Shown: piece after piece, positions 48,105 to 58,020 of the stretch
Numbering within the stretch: position 1 is the stretch's first letter
Layout: every line of letters begins with the position of its first letter
NCBI GenBank assembly: GCA_942159475.1
Contig: OW804094.1
Coordinates: 13,150,132-13,214,131, forward strand
From: Sthenelais limicola
Taxonomy: Eukaryota > Annelida > Polychaeta > Phyllodocida > Sigalionidae
Reading direction: 5' to 3'
Length of the DNA stretch: 64,000 nucleotides
The notes under the pieces: generated by a model
The model's database searches: none
What the model was told of the DNA's origin: nothing
What the model saw: only the letters and a program-made list of their open reading frames with translations
Program-made: the position numbers and the translations under genes

Positions 48105-48215
48105 TAATGAATTACTGTTACACAATTGTAAAATTGGATAATATGTAATAAAATGGTTTTAAATATATGTAGTGTGCGGGCGCTGGCGACCGTATTAATT
48201 GGAGTGGGTGGGTGG

Positions 48216-48357
48216 GATCAATTTCTATATGGAAGGTGTGGATAGTTTGTAGGTTTGGAGAAGAAGGAAGAAGAGGTGGTGTATGGGAAATAGTCACCAG
48301 GCGAACCGACACTAGGGGGAAGCACCAATGCCTAGGAATGAATCTCCATTCCAACAA
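48216..48357 (-). repeat. Split direct repeat A2 (internal copy)
   Basis: Second copy of A1, immediately joined to B1 at 48357/48358. This junction should equal the junction of the circular cDNA intermediate. Confidence 0.92.
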
Positions 48358-48553
48358 CATTCGTGTAACCCAAATTAAGAATTGATAAAATGTAAGAAGA
48401 TTGAATAAAATGATAGAGAAGCAGACTTGGGCGACGACATATTTTATTTATATAATAATAGATTTTTTGAAGTATTGAAGAGGGATTACATATGAGTAAA
48501 TTAGTTTTGTTTGATAAAGGAGGGTATTTGTTTTAGAATATTTAACATGTCGC
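48358..48553 (-). repeat. Split direct repeat B1 (internal copy)
   Basis: 196 bp matching B2 (47909-48104). Lies downstream of the recombinase ORF and abuts A2. Confidence 0.92.
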
Positions 48554-48739
48554 CAAACCCCAAGATTGCGTTGGTTGAGTTGTATTATGAATGCCGAGTG
48601 GCATGAGTATGTTATAGGTTTGTGCTATGACAGAACCTTATAGTCCAGGGGTGAGCCCCAAAGTTTGTAAAAGTTTGTTGCGAGGGTGAGACCCTGCAGT
48701 AAAATGGGTTGATAGACCTGGGAGGCCTCTATGGGTTAG

Positions 48740-49756
48740 TTATATTTGAGGCGGGACCTTCGTTGAGGATGCTGTGATGTTTTTAGCTAGAGCTGCTGTG
48801 ACCTTACTGGCCGATTGCTTCGTTATATACAGTTTGTATGCGGAGCTGGTCCAGGACCCGAAGCTCTGTATTTCTTTCTCTTGAAATCCAAGGTTGAAGG
48901 CGTGGGTTGCGGCCGTCCTTCTGATCGAGTGCAGCGAGTACTGCGAGTCGTCGAGCTGCATGTTCCTTATAGACCACTTAAAGTGTGCTGAAATGTCAGT
49001 GGTGGTGATTGGTCTGTATGTCGCTGGATAGACCAGCAGTGGTTGACGGTTGTATCGGGTCGGGGCCTCCTTTAATGCCTGTCTATATGCGCTGACAGGG
49101 CAGTTGGCGTCACCTGTGGCCGGTATCTGTAGTGTCCGACGCTGGTTGTATTTCTGTTGATTCTTAGACCACTTCTGTTGTATAACTAGTGTGGTGCCAT
49201 GTATGCTGACGTCTGATCTGCATATATGTCTAGTGTGGTCGAACTGGGCGTATGAATGTGGGGCTACCTCCGATTGGCGGAAACCCAGAGTATACATGAT
49301 GATAACCGCCAGTCTGTATTGTGCTGGTGCAGGGAATCTGTCTGCCTCTCGTAGAATGGTGACTATCTGTTGGGCTGTCATCGGTAGTTTCTGTTGTATG
49401 ACGTGTGTTTTATCTCTGTTGGCCGCGTCGAGTGCCAGCTTCAAGCGATATGATGATAATGCTGGTTGCACTAGTTGTCTTCTTTTATAATGTTCTCTAA
49501 TGGCAGATATATAATTACACACCGACTTTGGACTGGACAGAAATGTCCTCAGGTACTGAACGTAGGCGCATACCTGTGGCACAGTTATATTGTCGGCGTC
49601 GATGTTGTAGCGTTGTGTAAATGCCATGTATGCTCTTATGGCGGTCCTATGGTTGGCCATGGTTCCGGGGGCGCGGGCTTGTTGTTGCGATATCTCTGCT
49701 TGTTGCATCAAATGAACGAGCTCACTATCTGAAAAATATGAGGAGTCATATTTCAA
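48740..49756 (-). CDS. Tyrosine recombinase of YR retrotransposon
   Basis: A 338-residue tyrosine recombinase. The N-terminal SAM-like core-binding domain (TMANHRTAIRAYMAFTQRY ... YISAIREHY) leads into the catalytic domain. Catalytic residues visible: Arg160 (LGFRQSEV), a basic residue in QKWSKNQQ, His276-x-x-Arg279 (HSIRRTAATHAF), Trp302 in the sixth position (GSWTSSAY) and the nucleophile Tyr310 (or Tyr307) in AYKLYI. The HSIRR...W...Y set is intact. It inserts the circular cDNA by site-specific strand exchange, probably at a very short core. The ORF starts 11 nt inside the RT ORF and ends about 190 bp before repeat B1. Confidence 0.93.
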   Translation of the reverse strand: MKYDSSYFSDSELVHLMQQAEISQQQARAPGTMANHRTAIRAYMAFTQRYNIDADNITVPQVCAYVQYLRTFLSSPKSVCNYISAIREHYKRRQLVQPALSSYRLKLALDAANRDKTHVIQQKLPMTAQQIVTILREADRFPAPAQYRLAVIIMYTLGFRQSEVAPHSYAQFDHTRHICRSDVSIHGTTLVIQQKWSKNQQKYNQRRTLQIPATGDANCPVSAYRQALKEAPTRYNRQPLLVYPATYRPITTTDISAHFKWSIRNMQLDDSQYSLHSIRRTAATHAFNLGFQEKEIQSFGSWTSSAYKLYITKQSASKVTAALAKNITASSTKVPPQI

Positions 49757-51830
49757 TTATTGGCGCCTGCCTGCAGGGTACCTGCTGTGCTGCTTTGCTT
49801 ATAGTGCAGTTTATATGGTCGATTTCTTGACTTTCATATACAATTCTAACATATCTAATAGCTTGAAGCATCCACATGGACCGCGGGCCGGTCATATCTT
49901 TCTCCTTCTTTGATCCTTGTGAGAGGAGGGCATTTGTGTTTGCGTCGTTTGTGGCTATTCTAATTGTGGTAGCTGTATGTTGCTCCTGTAACATTGAGTT
50001 CACTAATGTGGGGGCTGCGTAAGCGAGGTGGTCGATCTTCATATCTTGAATTTTCTTCAAGTCCATTATCACAGTTCTGTTTCCATCTGATCCCTTAGCT
50101 ATCCCTTCGCTGTAGATCATCACTATTGTCATGGTGATGTGTCTTGATGGGATCATGCTCGTGCCGTTCCACTGTTGCGAGAACTGGGTGACCCAAGTGA
50201 GGTCTCTCTGCATGGATTCGCTGACTGTTATTCTCTGGCTCTTATGTTCTCTAAGTGCTTGCAGTAGGCGTCTAACGAAAACCTTCGCTGGGTTCACGCA
50301 CTTGGAGAGGTGGAGAATTTTACCAATAATGGATTGAAGATTCTTCTTGTTGGTTGTTCTTTTTCTTTTGAATTCTTTTGCTTCCGCTATGATTTCTTTA
50401 AGCTTGTCGTCGGGCATCTTGAGTGTGAGATCTCTTGTATTGATCAATATGCCGAGCCACCTTGCCTCCGTGCTTGGTACTTGAGTTTTATCGTGTGCGA
50501 TGGGAAGACCCAGATTATTCATAATGGTGACTGCGTGATAATAACTGGCCCATGCTCGCTCCCTAGACTCCTCCCAACACATCATGTCGTCTAGGTACAT
50601 ATAGCCTGTGTATCCTGCTGCCTTCATAATGTCCATGATCGCGCTTGCAACTCGTTGCATGTGCAATGAACTTTGCTTCGCGCCGAACGGTAGACTTATG
50701 TCTAGGTAATATGCATCTTTCCAGGCGAACATGAGTAATGGCCAATCGTTAGGGCAAGCCCTAAAGTTTTTATAGGCTCTTTCCAGGTCCAATGTGTATA
50801 TATACTTGGTTGGTGTTGAACTCACGATGCGCTGTACAAGCATGTCCACTGTAGGGAGTGTATGGGGGCGTGTCTCGCCGAGTACCATGTTCTGTTTTAT
50901 ATAAGCGTTGATGGACGCGTCTATGGGGAATGACATGTCCATTATGACTCGACGTTTGTCCTTGTTGCCCTTTGGGCGTGTCATTAGCGGATTTATATGT
51001 GCCCACCGCTCGAAGGGAATGTCCGCATATGGCCCATACACTGCGTCATTATATATTTCTGTACTAATGTACTCACATATGTGTCTGGGGTATTCATCGG
51101 CCGATATATGGTTGGGTACATCCACGGTGTCCGAGATGGGGCCTATGTAGCCCAGGGGGAAACCGAAACGTACTAAGTCCAATAGCTCGGGCTCGTAGAC
51201 TACATCTGTGAGGTAATGGTGCCACTGTTCCATATTCAGGTTAGATGGTATGTCTTTCCTGGCCTTCATGAGGTTAGGTAATCCTGTTTCCCTCGTTGCG
51301 TTGTATATATGCACTAAGTCCGTTTCCATAACGTGTGTGTTTGGTCGCGGCCAATTTGCTACTCTATACGGCATCATGTCCATCGGGCCTGGGACGTAAT
51401 CGTCCGGTATCTTTCCCGGTCTTGTGTCGCACAACTTCCTTATATATGCAAAATCACTGTTACTACTTGGATTGAAAGGTGTCATGAGTTCATTACCGTC
51501 TGATTCGGAGCACCTGGGGGCCAGATATTCTTGTATCATCGGTGTTTCAACTGTGTTTCTTGAGACATTTGTTGCCTTGCTGGGCGCGGCCATCTTTGTA
51601 TATGTATGGGACCTCGTGATTGGCTGATCGAGCCGTAGTTCACTTAGGCCTGTTCCTATTGGCTGATGGCCTGGGCGGAAGCAGTTGTTGCTTCCGGTTC
51701 CTTCCTTGGTATGCACATGTAAACATTCACGTTCGGTTATGTCTGATACATCGTAATCACAAAACACATCAACGTCTTGGTAGTATTCATTAACAATGTC
51801 AACATTTTCAGATATTTCATTTACACTCAC
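49746..51830 (-). CDS. Reverse transcriptase-RNase H of YR retrotransposon
   Basis: A 694-residue ORF. After a variable N-terminal linker it has the RT fingers (PKGNKDKRRVIMDMSFP), motif A with catalytic Asp348 (YTLDLERAYKNF), the LPFGAKQSS motif B, and motif C YLDD at residues 412-415, followed by the connection and a divergent RNase H-like region. The extended motif B (ISLPFGAKQSS) and YLDD are typical of DIRS-order RTs. It copies the element RNA into cDNA. The 3' end overlaps the recombinase start by 11 nt (49746-49756), as is usual for these elements. No stop or frameshift is seen. The start is the first Met in the open frame and could lie further upstream. Confidence 0.93.
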   Translation of the reverse strand: MSVNEISENVDIVNEYYQDVDVFCDYDVSDITERECLHVHTKEGTGSNNCFRPGHQPIGTGLSELRLDQPITRSHTYTKMAAPSKATNVSRNTVETPMIQEYLAPRCSESDGNELMTPFNPSSNSDFAYIRKLCDTRPGKIPDDYVPGPMDMMPYRVANWPRPNTHVMETDLVHIYNATRETGLPNLMKARKDIPSNLNMEQWHHYLTDVVYEPELLDLVRFGFPLGYIGPISDTVDVPNHISADEYPRHICEYISTEIYNDAVYGPYADIPFERWAHINPLMTRPKGNKDKRRVIMDMSFPIDASINAYIKQNMVLGETRPHTLPTVDMLVQRIVSSTPTKYIYTLDLERAYKNFRACPNDWPLLMFAWKDAYYLDISLPFGAKQSSLHMQRVASAIMDIMKAAGYTGYMYLDDMMCWEESRERAWASYYHAVTIMNNLGLPIAHDKTQVPSTEARWLGILINTRDLTLKMPDDKLKEIIAEAKEFKRKRTTNKKNLQSIIGKILHLSKCVNPAKVFVRRLLQALREHKSQRITVSESMQRDLTWVTQFSQQWNGTSMIPSRHITMTIVMIYSEGIAKGSDGNRTVIMDLKKIQDMKIDHLAYAAPTLVNSMLQEQHTATTIRIATNDANTNALLSQGSKKEKDMTGPRSMWMLQAIRYVRIVYESQEIDHINCTISKAAQQVPCRQAPIIEI

Positions 51831-51880
51831 GGTTTCTACTTGTAGCTCCTGTTCCCGCGAGGCCTCGCTCGCGGGGCGGG

Positions 51881-53152
51881 CTAGTTTTTTGGATTGCTGT
51901 AGTAGTGGGCGGTTTGTGGGCGTGGCACGTATTGCTGTTGTTGTCCATGCTGCGCTTGGGCTGACTGTTGGACGGGTGGTGGCGGATACATAAAGTGGTG
52001 GCCTACCGGGCTGTGATCCCTGCTAACGGGTTGCTTGGCGCGTTGTTTCTTCATACATTCCACCGCCGGGTGGGCGTGTCTGTTCGCTGGGTTCATGGAG
52101 TTACAGTAAGCGCATATGTGTGCAGCTGTTGGTCCCTCCAATATGTGCCCGTCCTTTAGTTTACAAGCACCTTTCAGGTTGTACGCCGGGCATGGCACGA
52201 TGGTTGTCTCAATTGTAGCGATGTTTGCTGGGGCGAGTGATATTCTCATACGGTCATACTGTATCTGCTCTGTACTATCCCAGTCTATCTCCCCTCTCTC
52301 TATTCTCTCGAACATGTGTGTGCTCCACCTCAGCACGTTGCGCCATGGTCGCTCACGGGCGTCTTGCGCCACTTGATGGAGGTGGCGTGTCAACTTATAA
52401 CGCTGGTCCTGTGTCACAAGGTTATCGTCAAGCATCATCGCCGTGTATGCCTCTACGTATTCTTGGTACGACATGGTATCCCTAGCTTCCAACTTATCCT
52501 TTATGGTGGTAATGCCCTCCTTCTCCATATACATGTACGGTTTAGGTATTTGATGTCTAACCCGCGGGTCCATGTGGAAGTTACCTTTCATGTCCGGAGT
52601 GTAGAAGATCGGTGAGGCCATTTCCATCTGAGCTTCGTAATATGCTCGCTTCATGGGATCCCTCATGATGTTCCTCGGGGTGGGTATACTAGGGTTGTTG
52701 GCGGTGTGGTGGCCCGCCTGATGGCCGGCGTGGGTGTAGTCAGGTAGTGGGTTGGAGATCGGGTCCGGTGCTGTGCCTCCGTGTTCTAACTCAACCGGTT
52801 CTTTCCGGTGTGCGTGTATTGATGCCATAGCTTTTGATACCGCCTCGATTATATTTCTTTGCATATGATCCTTCATGTCGTTTACTGTGCCTTCTATCTT
52901 TCCCATCTTGGCCTCCATGGCCTCTACCTTTTCTTTTGTACGGGCTGCCATCTCTTCAGTCTCCTCGTCTGTGTGTAGCTCGATTTTGTTATGGCCGTCG
53001 ACTGAGTTAAGGTCACCGGTACGGGTAGTGGTAGATTCCTTCGGGTCTTGTTCGACTTCTTTCTCCTTTTCGTCTTCCGTGTTTAGTTTATCGGTCTCTC
53101 CTGGGTTTTGTTCTGTTTTGCTTGCCGCCTTTTGGATTTTACCCCTTGTCAT
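51881..53152 (-). CDS. Gag-like protein of YR retrotransposon
   Basis: First ORF of the element. The open frame continues upstream through A1 into flanking DNA, so the first Met inside the element (53152, MTRGKIQKAASK) is the likely start, giving about 423 residues. The N-terminal third is charged, with a predicted coiled coil (KEKVEAMEAKMGKIEGTVND). The central part contains the acidic/aromatic segments usual in these Gags. Near the C-terminus is a zinc-finger-like array, CPAYNLKGAC ... AAHICAYC ... HPAVEC, the CxxxNxxxxC...HxCxxC...HxxxxC pattern seen in DIRS-order Gags. The tail is Pro/Gln-rich. It should form the ribonucleoprotein particle with element RNA. The gap to the RT ORF is 50 nt and the frame differs, so RT is presumably translated by reinitiation or an internal start. 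Confidence 0.82.
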   Translation of the reverse strand: MTRGKIQKAASKTEQNPGETDKLNTEDEKEKEVEQDPKESTTTRTGDLNSVDGHNKIELHTDEETEEMAARTKEKVEAMEAKMGKIEGTVNDMKDHMQRNIIEAVSKAMASIHAHRKEPVELEHGGTAPDPISNPLPDYTHAGHQAGHHTANNPSIPTPRNIMRDPMKRAYYEAQMEMASPIFYTPDMKGNFHMDPRVRHQIPKPYMYMEKEGITTIKDKLEARDTMSYQEYVEAYTAMMLDDNLVTQDQRYKLTRHLHQVAQDARERPWRNVLRWSTHMFERIERGEIDWDSTEQIQYDRMRISLAPANIATIETTIVPCPAYNLKGACKLKDGHILEGPTAAHICAYCNSMNPANRHAHPAVECMKKQRAKQPVSRDHSPVGHHFMYPPPPVQQSAQAQHGQQQQYVPRPQTAHYYSNPKN

Positions 53153-53175
53153 TTCGTGTATTTTTGCTTTTTGGA

Positions 53176-53317
53176 GATCAATTTCTATATGGAAGGTGTG
53201 GATAGTTTGTAGGTTTGGAGAAGAAGGAAGAAGAGGTGGTGTATGGGAAATAGTCACCAGGCGAACCGACACTAGGGGGAAGCACCAATGCCTAGGAATG
53301 AATCTCCATTCCAACAA
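53176..53317 (-). repeat. Split direct repeat A1 (5' end of YR element)
   Basis: 142 bp matching A2 (48216-48357) without visible difference. It forms the 5' terminus of the element, directly upstream of the Gag start. Confidence 0.92.
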
Positions 53318-53338
53318 AATTCTCCCGTTCAAGATTCC

Positions 53339-53635
53339 CATTGATTGATTAATTTGATTTAATGATTGATTAACATGTTCACTTACTTACTTACTTTAGG
53401 TCAAACCACAGATTGCCTGGACTATGAAGAGGAATACGGTAGTTTTCCTTCAAGGAAAGTAACATCGACATGGAAAAACTTCAGCCGAACGTGGGGCTCG
53501 AACCCACGACCCCGAGATTAAGAGTCTCGTGCTCTACCGACTGAGCTAGCCCGGCTGCTGTGCACGACAGGTAAATTACATCTCATTATCATTGATTGAT
53601 TAATTTGATTTATTGATTGATTAACATGTTCACTT
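53339..53635. repeat. 46-bp direct repeats flanking the tRNA-Lys segment
   Basis: Copies at 53339-53384 and 53590-53635 differ at one base and bracket a 205-bp segment containing tRNA-Lys. The left copy starts 21 bp outside the 5' end of the YR retrotransposon. Confidence 0.85.
53484..53555 (-). tRNA. tRNA-Lys (CTT)
   Basis: 72 nt, read on the minus strand, with all four arms. The acceptor stem pairs GCCGGGC with GTTCGGC using two G-U pairs. Box A is TAGCTCAGTCGG, the anticodon loop CTCTTAA gives CTT, and box B is GGTTCGAGCCC. No intron; no CCA encoded. A T5 Pol III terminator follows 4 nt later in the transcript sense. Flanked by 46-bp direct repeats (53339-53384, 53590-53635). Confidence 0.95.
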
Positions 53636-53687
53636 CATCAAGAACTGAAATCTTGTGAGAAAGACCTCAGGAACACAAGGTTGTTGT

Positions 53688-53775
53688 GATGTTTAATGGT
53701 ATTCCCCCCATTATGTCAATATCAAATATCAAATTATACTTTTTTGGGGTTATGGGGGGAATACCATTAAACATC
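53688..53775. repeat. Hairpin, 24-bp perfect arms
   Basis: Arms 53688-53711 and 53752-53775 are perfect reverse complements around a 40-nt AT-rich loop. A 20-bp piece of the arm (TTTAATGGTATTCCCCCCAT) also occurs at 43459-43478, so this is a dispersed foldback element. Confidence 0.85.
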
Positions 53776-54314
53776 TTTTATTGTGAAAGATTTTTCACGT
53801 AAATTGTTATATGTAAATATTTATACAAGATTGATGGTATTGAAATATACCAAGATTTAATTAATGTAAGTAATTGTTAAGTGTGATTTTCTTAAGAAAA
53901 AGAACGGATGTATATAACAAAAAGATCTGAATATTAGCTCCTATTAATAGAGCTATTAAAAATGAGTAAAAGCAAAAACTTATGGGCGCTCTAGGAAGAA
54001 CAATATCTTCATTGAAAGAGAAAATGACCCTTTTCTATGTAATTGTATTGAAATATGGAAATAAAAACACTTATATATATATGTTCAGAAATTCAAGAAT
54101 TCAGAAAAGAAATACAATCGGTAATCAGAACTCGTATCCAGTTTAACTGAACTATGGATCTCCTAACAATTCTGATATTATCATTATTATTATTATTATT
54201 ATCATAGCCATTTTAAACTTGATTGGCGGTGCTATTATCTCCACAACCATCTATCCTCCAGTTTATATGATAATGTACTTTATCACAAACTTGGAATGAT
54301 AAATACATATATAT

Positions 54315-54482
54315 GGGTGAAATCACCAAAAAATGTACAATTCCCCTTCACCAATCCTCTCAAATAACCCACAATTACGACAAAAATGAAGTTCAAAACT
54401 CAGTTTAACATAACCAAACAGATTGTTTGAATCAATACAAAACCAAATATACTCAGATATACCTAGTACATACTTAACAATT
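54315..54482 (-). mobile_element. Family A MITE, partial
   Basis: Starts GGGTGAAATCACCAAAAAAT; right third lost. Confidence 0.75.
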
Positions 54483-55030
54483 TTTTTTATATAACCCTTA
54501 ACTAACATTACTTTTTACATATTACGCAATAGTATATATCCATAAAGATAGATCTTAACCCTACACTTCTTTTTTATATAGTGTCCCATCGCACTATTGT
54601 TATCATATACATATCATTACTTTAAGACAGTATAATATGTTTCAATATTATATCAGTCACAAAATCATAATAAATTGAGTTTTTATGACAGATCTATGTT
54701 ATTAATATCATCTGAAAGTACATTTTATGGGCTTTCATCAATTTAATATGAGCTAAGCTCTATGTTTGCTTGCTACCATAAAGTAGGCCATATAAGATAG
54801 CAATATTGTAATCTGCAAATTTATGCGAATTTTAAAATTGCTATATCTTTGCGACTATTTGTTGTAGCGGCATATATTATAGCTCAAAAGATAGGAAATA
54901 TTGTCTAGTTTTATTGGTTTAATATAAGTTTAGTTACATGAAAAGTATTTATTGAGTTATAGGCGAAAATGTGCAAGTCGGGTCCCCTAGTGGCGAATTT
55001 GGAAAGTAACATCGACATGGAAAAACTTCA

Positions 55031-55102
55031 GCCGAACGTGGGGCTCGAACCCACGACCCCGAGATTAAGAGTCTCGTGCTCTACCGACTGAGCTAGCCCG
55101 GC
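55031..55102 (-). tRNA. tRNA-Lys (CTT), second copy
   Basis: Identical in sequence to the tRNA at 53484-53555. The homology continues about 30 bp downstream (through the T5 terminator to AACATCGACATGG on the plus strand) and about 20 bp upstream, so a segment larger than the tRNA was duplicated. Confidence 0.95.
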
Positions 55103-55699
55103 TGCTGTCCAAAGCAGGTAAATTACACTATTATATTTAGTGCCATCCGCCGAATATAATAAATTGTAGTTTGTACGATCCACTAGTTCCCTATATATAT
55201 AATTATGTACATGTAAACTCATTTGTAAGTGCAAACGGAGAGTATGATTCCATGCATTGTGATATTTCCTTTTGTTCCTGTGGATAGATCTATAAATGCC
55301 TCAGTGAGTCAGTCTTTGATAAAAGGTGCCGAGAATGTTAACCTCCATCTTTATGTCAAAGATTCATTTATTTGTTATTGTCTTGTGCCTGGTTAAAATG
55401 CGGGTTAAACTGGTGGTTGGAAAGGTCGTTATATTGGTAGGTTGCTGCTACCGGATTCGAAACCACCAGTAGTACTCTCTCAACCCTCGGTGTGGCGCTG
55501 CGGTTTGTTGGTTGGAGGTGTAATTCCCCGAATTCCTCTTCATCAAAGGGAACGAGTGCGAGATCTAAAGAATAAAAAAAGGAAGAAAATTTGTTTGTGT
55601 GCAAACTAATAGGAAATGGTTCCGTCCATTCCGTTCCGTGCATGGTTGTACTACTGTTGATATGTTCATCAGTACATGCACACTTTTGTAAGTACCAGT

Positions 55700-56125
<426 letters not shown>

Positions 56126-57398
56126 TCACAGAATTTAGTGCAAAAGAGTCCTCTACGGCGCAAAATTGTATGAGATTCGGCTTAGTGGACTAAACCCGTT
56201 AGGGTGAAAAAACTATGTAAATTAGGCCTATGTGATTAAAAATATGTGATGTGTTACAAGAAGATGAGTCGCGAGTGTTTGATATCATATTTGAAAAGAT
56301 GAGATCGAGGGGATTCTAATGATGGTAAACATTAAGGACATCTAACAAGTACTTCTGTATTTTATGTTTGATATATCTATGTTTGAAAAAAGGTTTGCAA
56401 CATTTCTGGGTAGACAATTGTCAGTAAAGGAACTAAATCTACTCAATAAGATGACGTTTGAAACGCAAGGATATATATTTAGAAATGAGATCAAGCCGAT
56501 TCCAATCGTTTTAAGCATTAATACAAATTTATGTATTTTTCTATGCATGAAAAAAATAGCGATATTTCTTGATACTCAAACTCTAGTAAATATATAGTTT
56601 TGTGTTAGTTTTGTTCATTTCATTTTAAGTCCAATATAATATTCAAATAATCATCTAAATAAAACGCAGTATCCCTCAGGGCTGTTTCCATGCGGCGCCT
56701 GACTAAAAAGATTTATATAAAACATGTCTACTCAAAAATAAAATAAACACATAATTTAGACATAATTTACGAAAAGAAAAGATAACTAGATAAATTAGTA
56801 ATATACTCCTTAGTTTAACTAAGCTCAGATATGGATGAATACCTTCAATACACAGTCTTGAAATTTGGTATATAATTATATTCATGCAACTACCAGCGAT
56901 AAACACCAAAAGAATGACAACATTGTGACCAAGGATTCCTGTGATAAATACATTTGAAAAATATAATGTTTTGCGACTTGTGACTCATTTTCCAGTGACA
57001 CGTCACATATATCCTATTAGTGCTTTAACAAGTCTTTCCCAAATATTATTTGTCTTGTCTTTGAAGTTAATATCTAAAGTTAACATATATTTCCTTCAGC
57101 TTCATTAAGAATGAACACCTATAATAAATATTATTTGTTGATATCCGGCAGCGGGAATATCACAATTGAAAACCATCCACTCGGACATTTCTCTTTCCCT
57201 TTCAATTACAGATATTCTTTTGTCCTATGACGTACATGTGTTATCAACGGTCAGAGAATATAATCAGTTTTGAGATGATTATAAAATAAACCAAAAAAAC
57301 AAATTTAACCTTTCAGGGCTTTGTTCTTATTTACGATTAACCTTCAATACAAGAAATTTTCCACTGAGAGGATTTCATGCGACTTGCTTCAACCCAGT

Positions 57399-57605
57399 AT
57401 AGCCTCTTAGATCAGATCAGAATGGTATGTCAGTGATTGGACGCCTACTGCGCTAATGGCCCTTTAGCACAGGAATATAGGCGCCCTAATGCGATTATAA
57501 GTTCATTTTGTGGTTCTAATGGGATTATAATAAAATTTTGTGGTTTGGAGTGAGGGGCTTTCCCTCAGTTTGGAGGGACTCTTTCATCTTTGAGCCTAGA
57601 ATGCA
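57399..57605 (+). mobile_element. Family B element
   Basis: Contains GATCAGATCAGAATGGTATG, GGACGCCTACTGCGC and terminal TTTGAGCCTAGAATGC. Confidence 0.7.
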
Positions 57606-57675
57606 CTGATTTTCTCAAAGGAATTCTATTATTTCAATGAAGGACAATTTGTGTCCTATTCCGTTCATCCGATAG

Positions 57676-58020
57676 GGCGCGTAAGTGTCATGGAGGCGGG
57701 GTGCGAATTAATGAAAATTAGTCACGTAGTTGTACCGATGTATCGACCGGAACAATCTCCATAGAGTTAGCATTGGGGCGATAGATAATCACTCTATACG
57801 TCACCCCAGTAAAGGTTTAATTATTATGGAGGCTATAGTTAAAATCGTTTGCCTCTGAAGATGGATATATGTAAGTTAGAAGTCCTAAAACTATATGATC
57901 GATGAACAATTATTATTTATCTCTGCAATGGTGGGGCTATGGCAGTTTTGCACTAAATATCCACACAGTCATTACTACAGTAGCGCGACTCAAAAAATCG
58001 CTGCCGTGGACTACTTACAC
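57676..58020 (+). mobile_element. Family F TIR element, second copy
   Basis: Colinear with 4844-5203: GGGGCGATA...ATAATCACTCTATA, then TAGCGCGACT near the end. Confidence 0.78.

Larger units (their letters stand above)
47909..53317 (-). mobile_element. Complete Ngaro/PAT-type (DIRS order) tyrosine-recombinase retrotransposon
   Basis: A 5.4-kb element with no long terminal repeats and no integrase. It is bounded by split direct repeats in the order A1 - Gag - RT/RNase H - tyrosine recombinase - B1 - A2 - B2, read on the minus strand. This arrangement is specific to PAT- and Ngaro-like members of the DIRS order, which replicate through a circular cDNA that the recombinase inserts without a target-site duplication (family knowledge). 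A1 (53176-53317) and A2 (48216-48357) look identical over 142 bp, and B1 (48358-48553) and B2 (47909-48104) over 196 bp. All three ORFs are open. No methyltransferase domain follows the RT ORF, which favours the Ngaro-like over the DIRS1/PAT lineage. The element is probably young and possibly still mobile. Confidence 0.93.

Noticed and set aside
47909..53317. Reading the retroelement as a Gypsy/Copia LTR element
   Set aside because: The repeats are split and internal (A1 ... B1-A2-B2), there is no DDE integrase or aspartic protease, and a tyrosine recombinase is present.
52875..53348. 157-codon plus-strand open frame
   Set aside because: Antisense shadow of the Gag ORF; Ser/Phe-rich because it mirrors Glu/Lys-rich coding.
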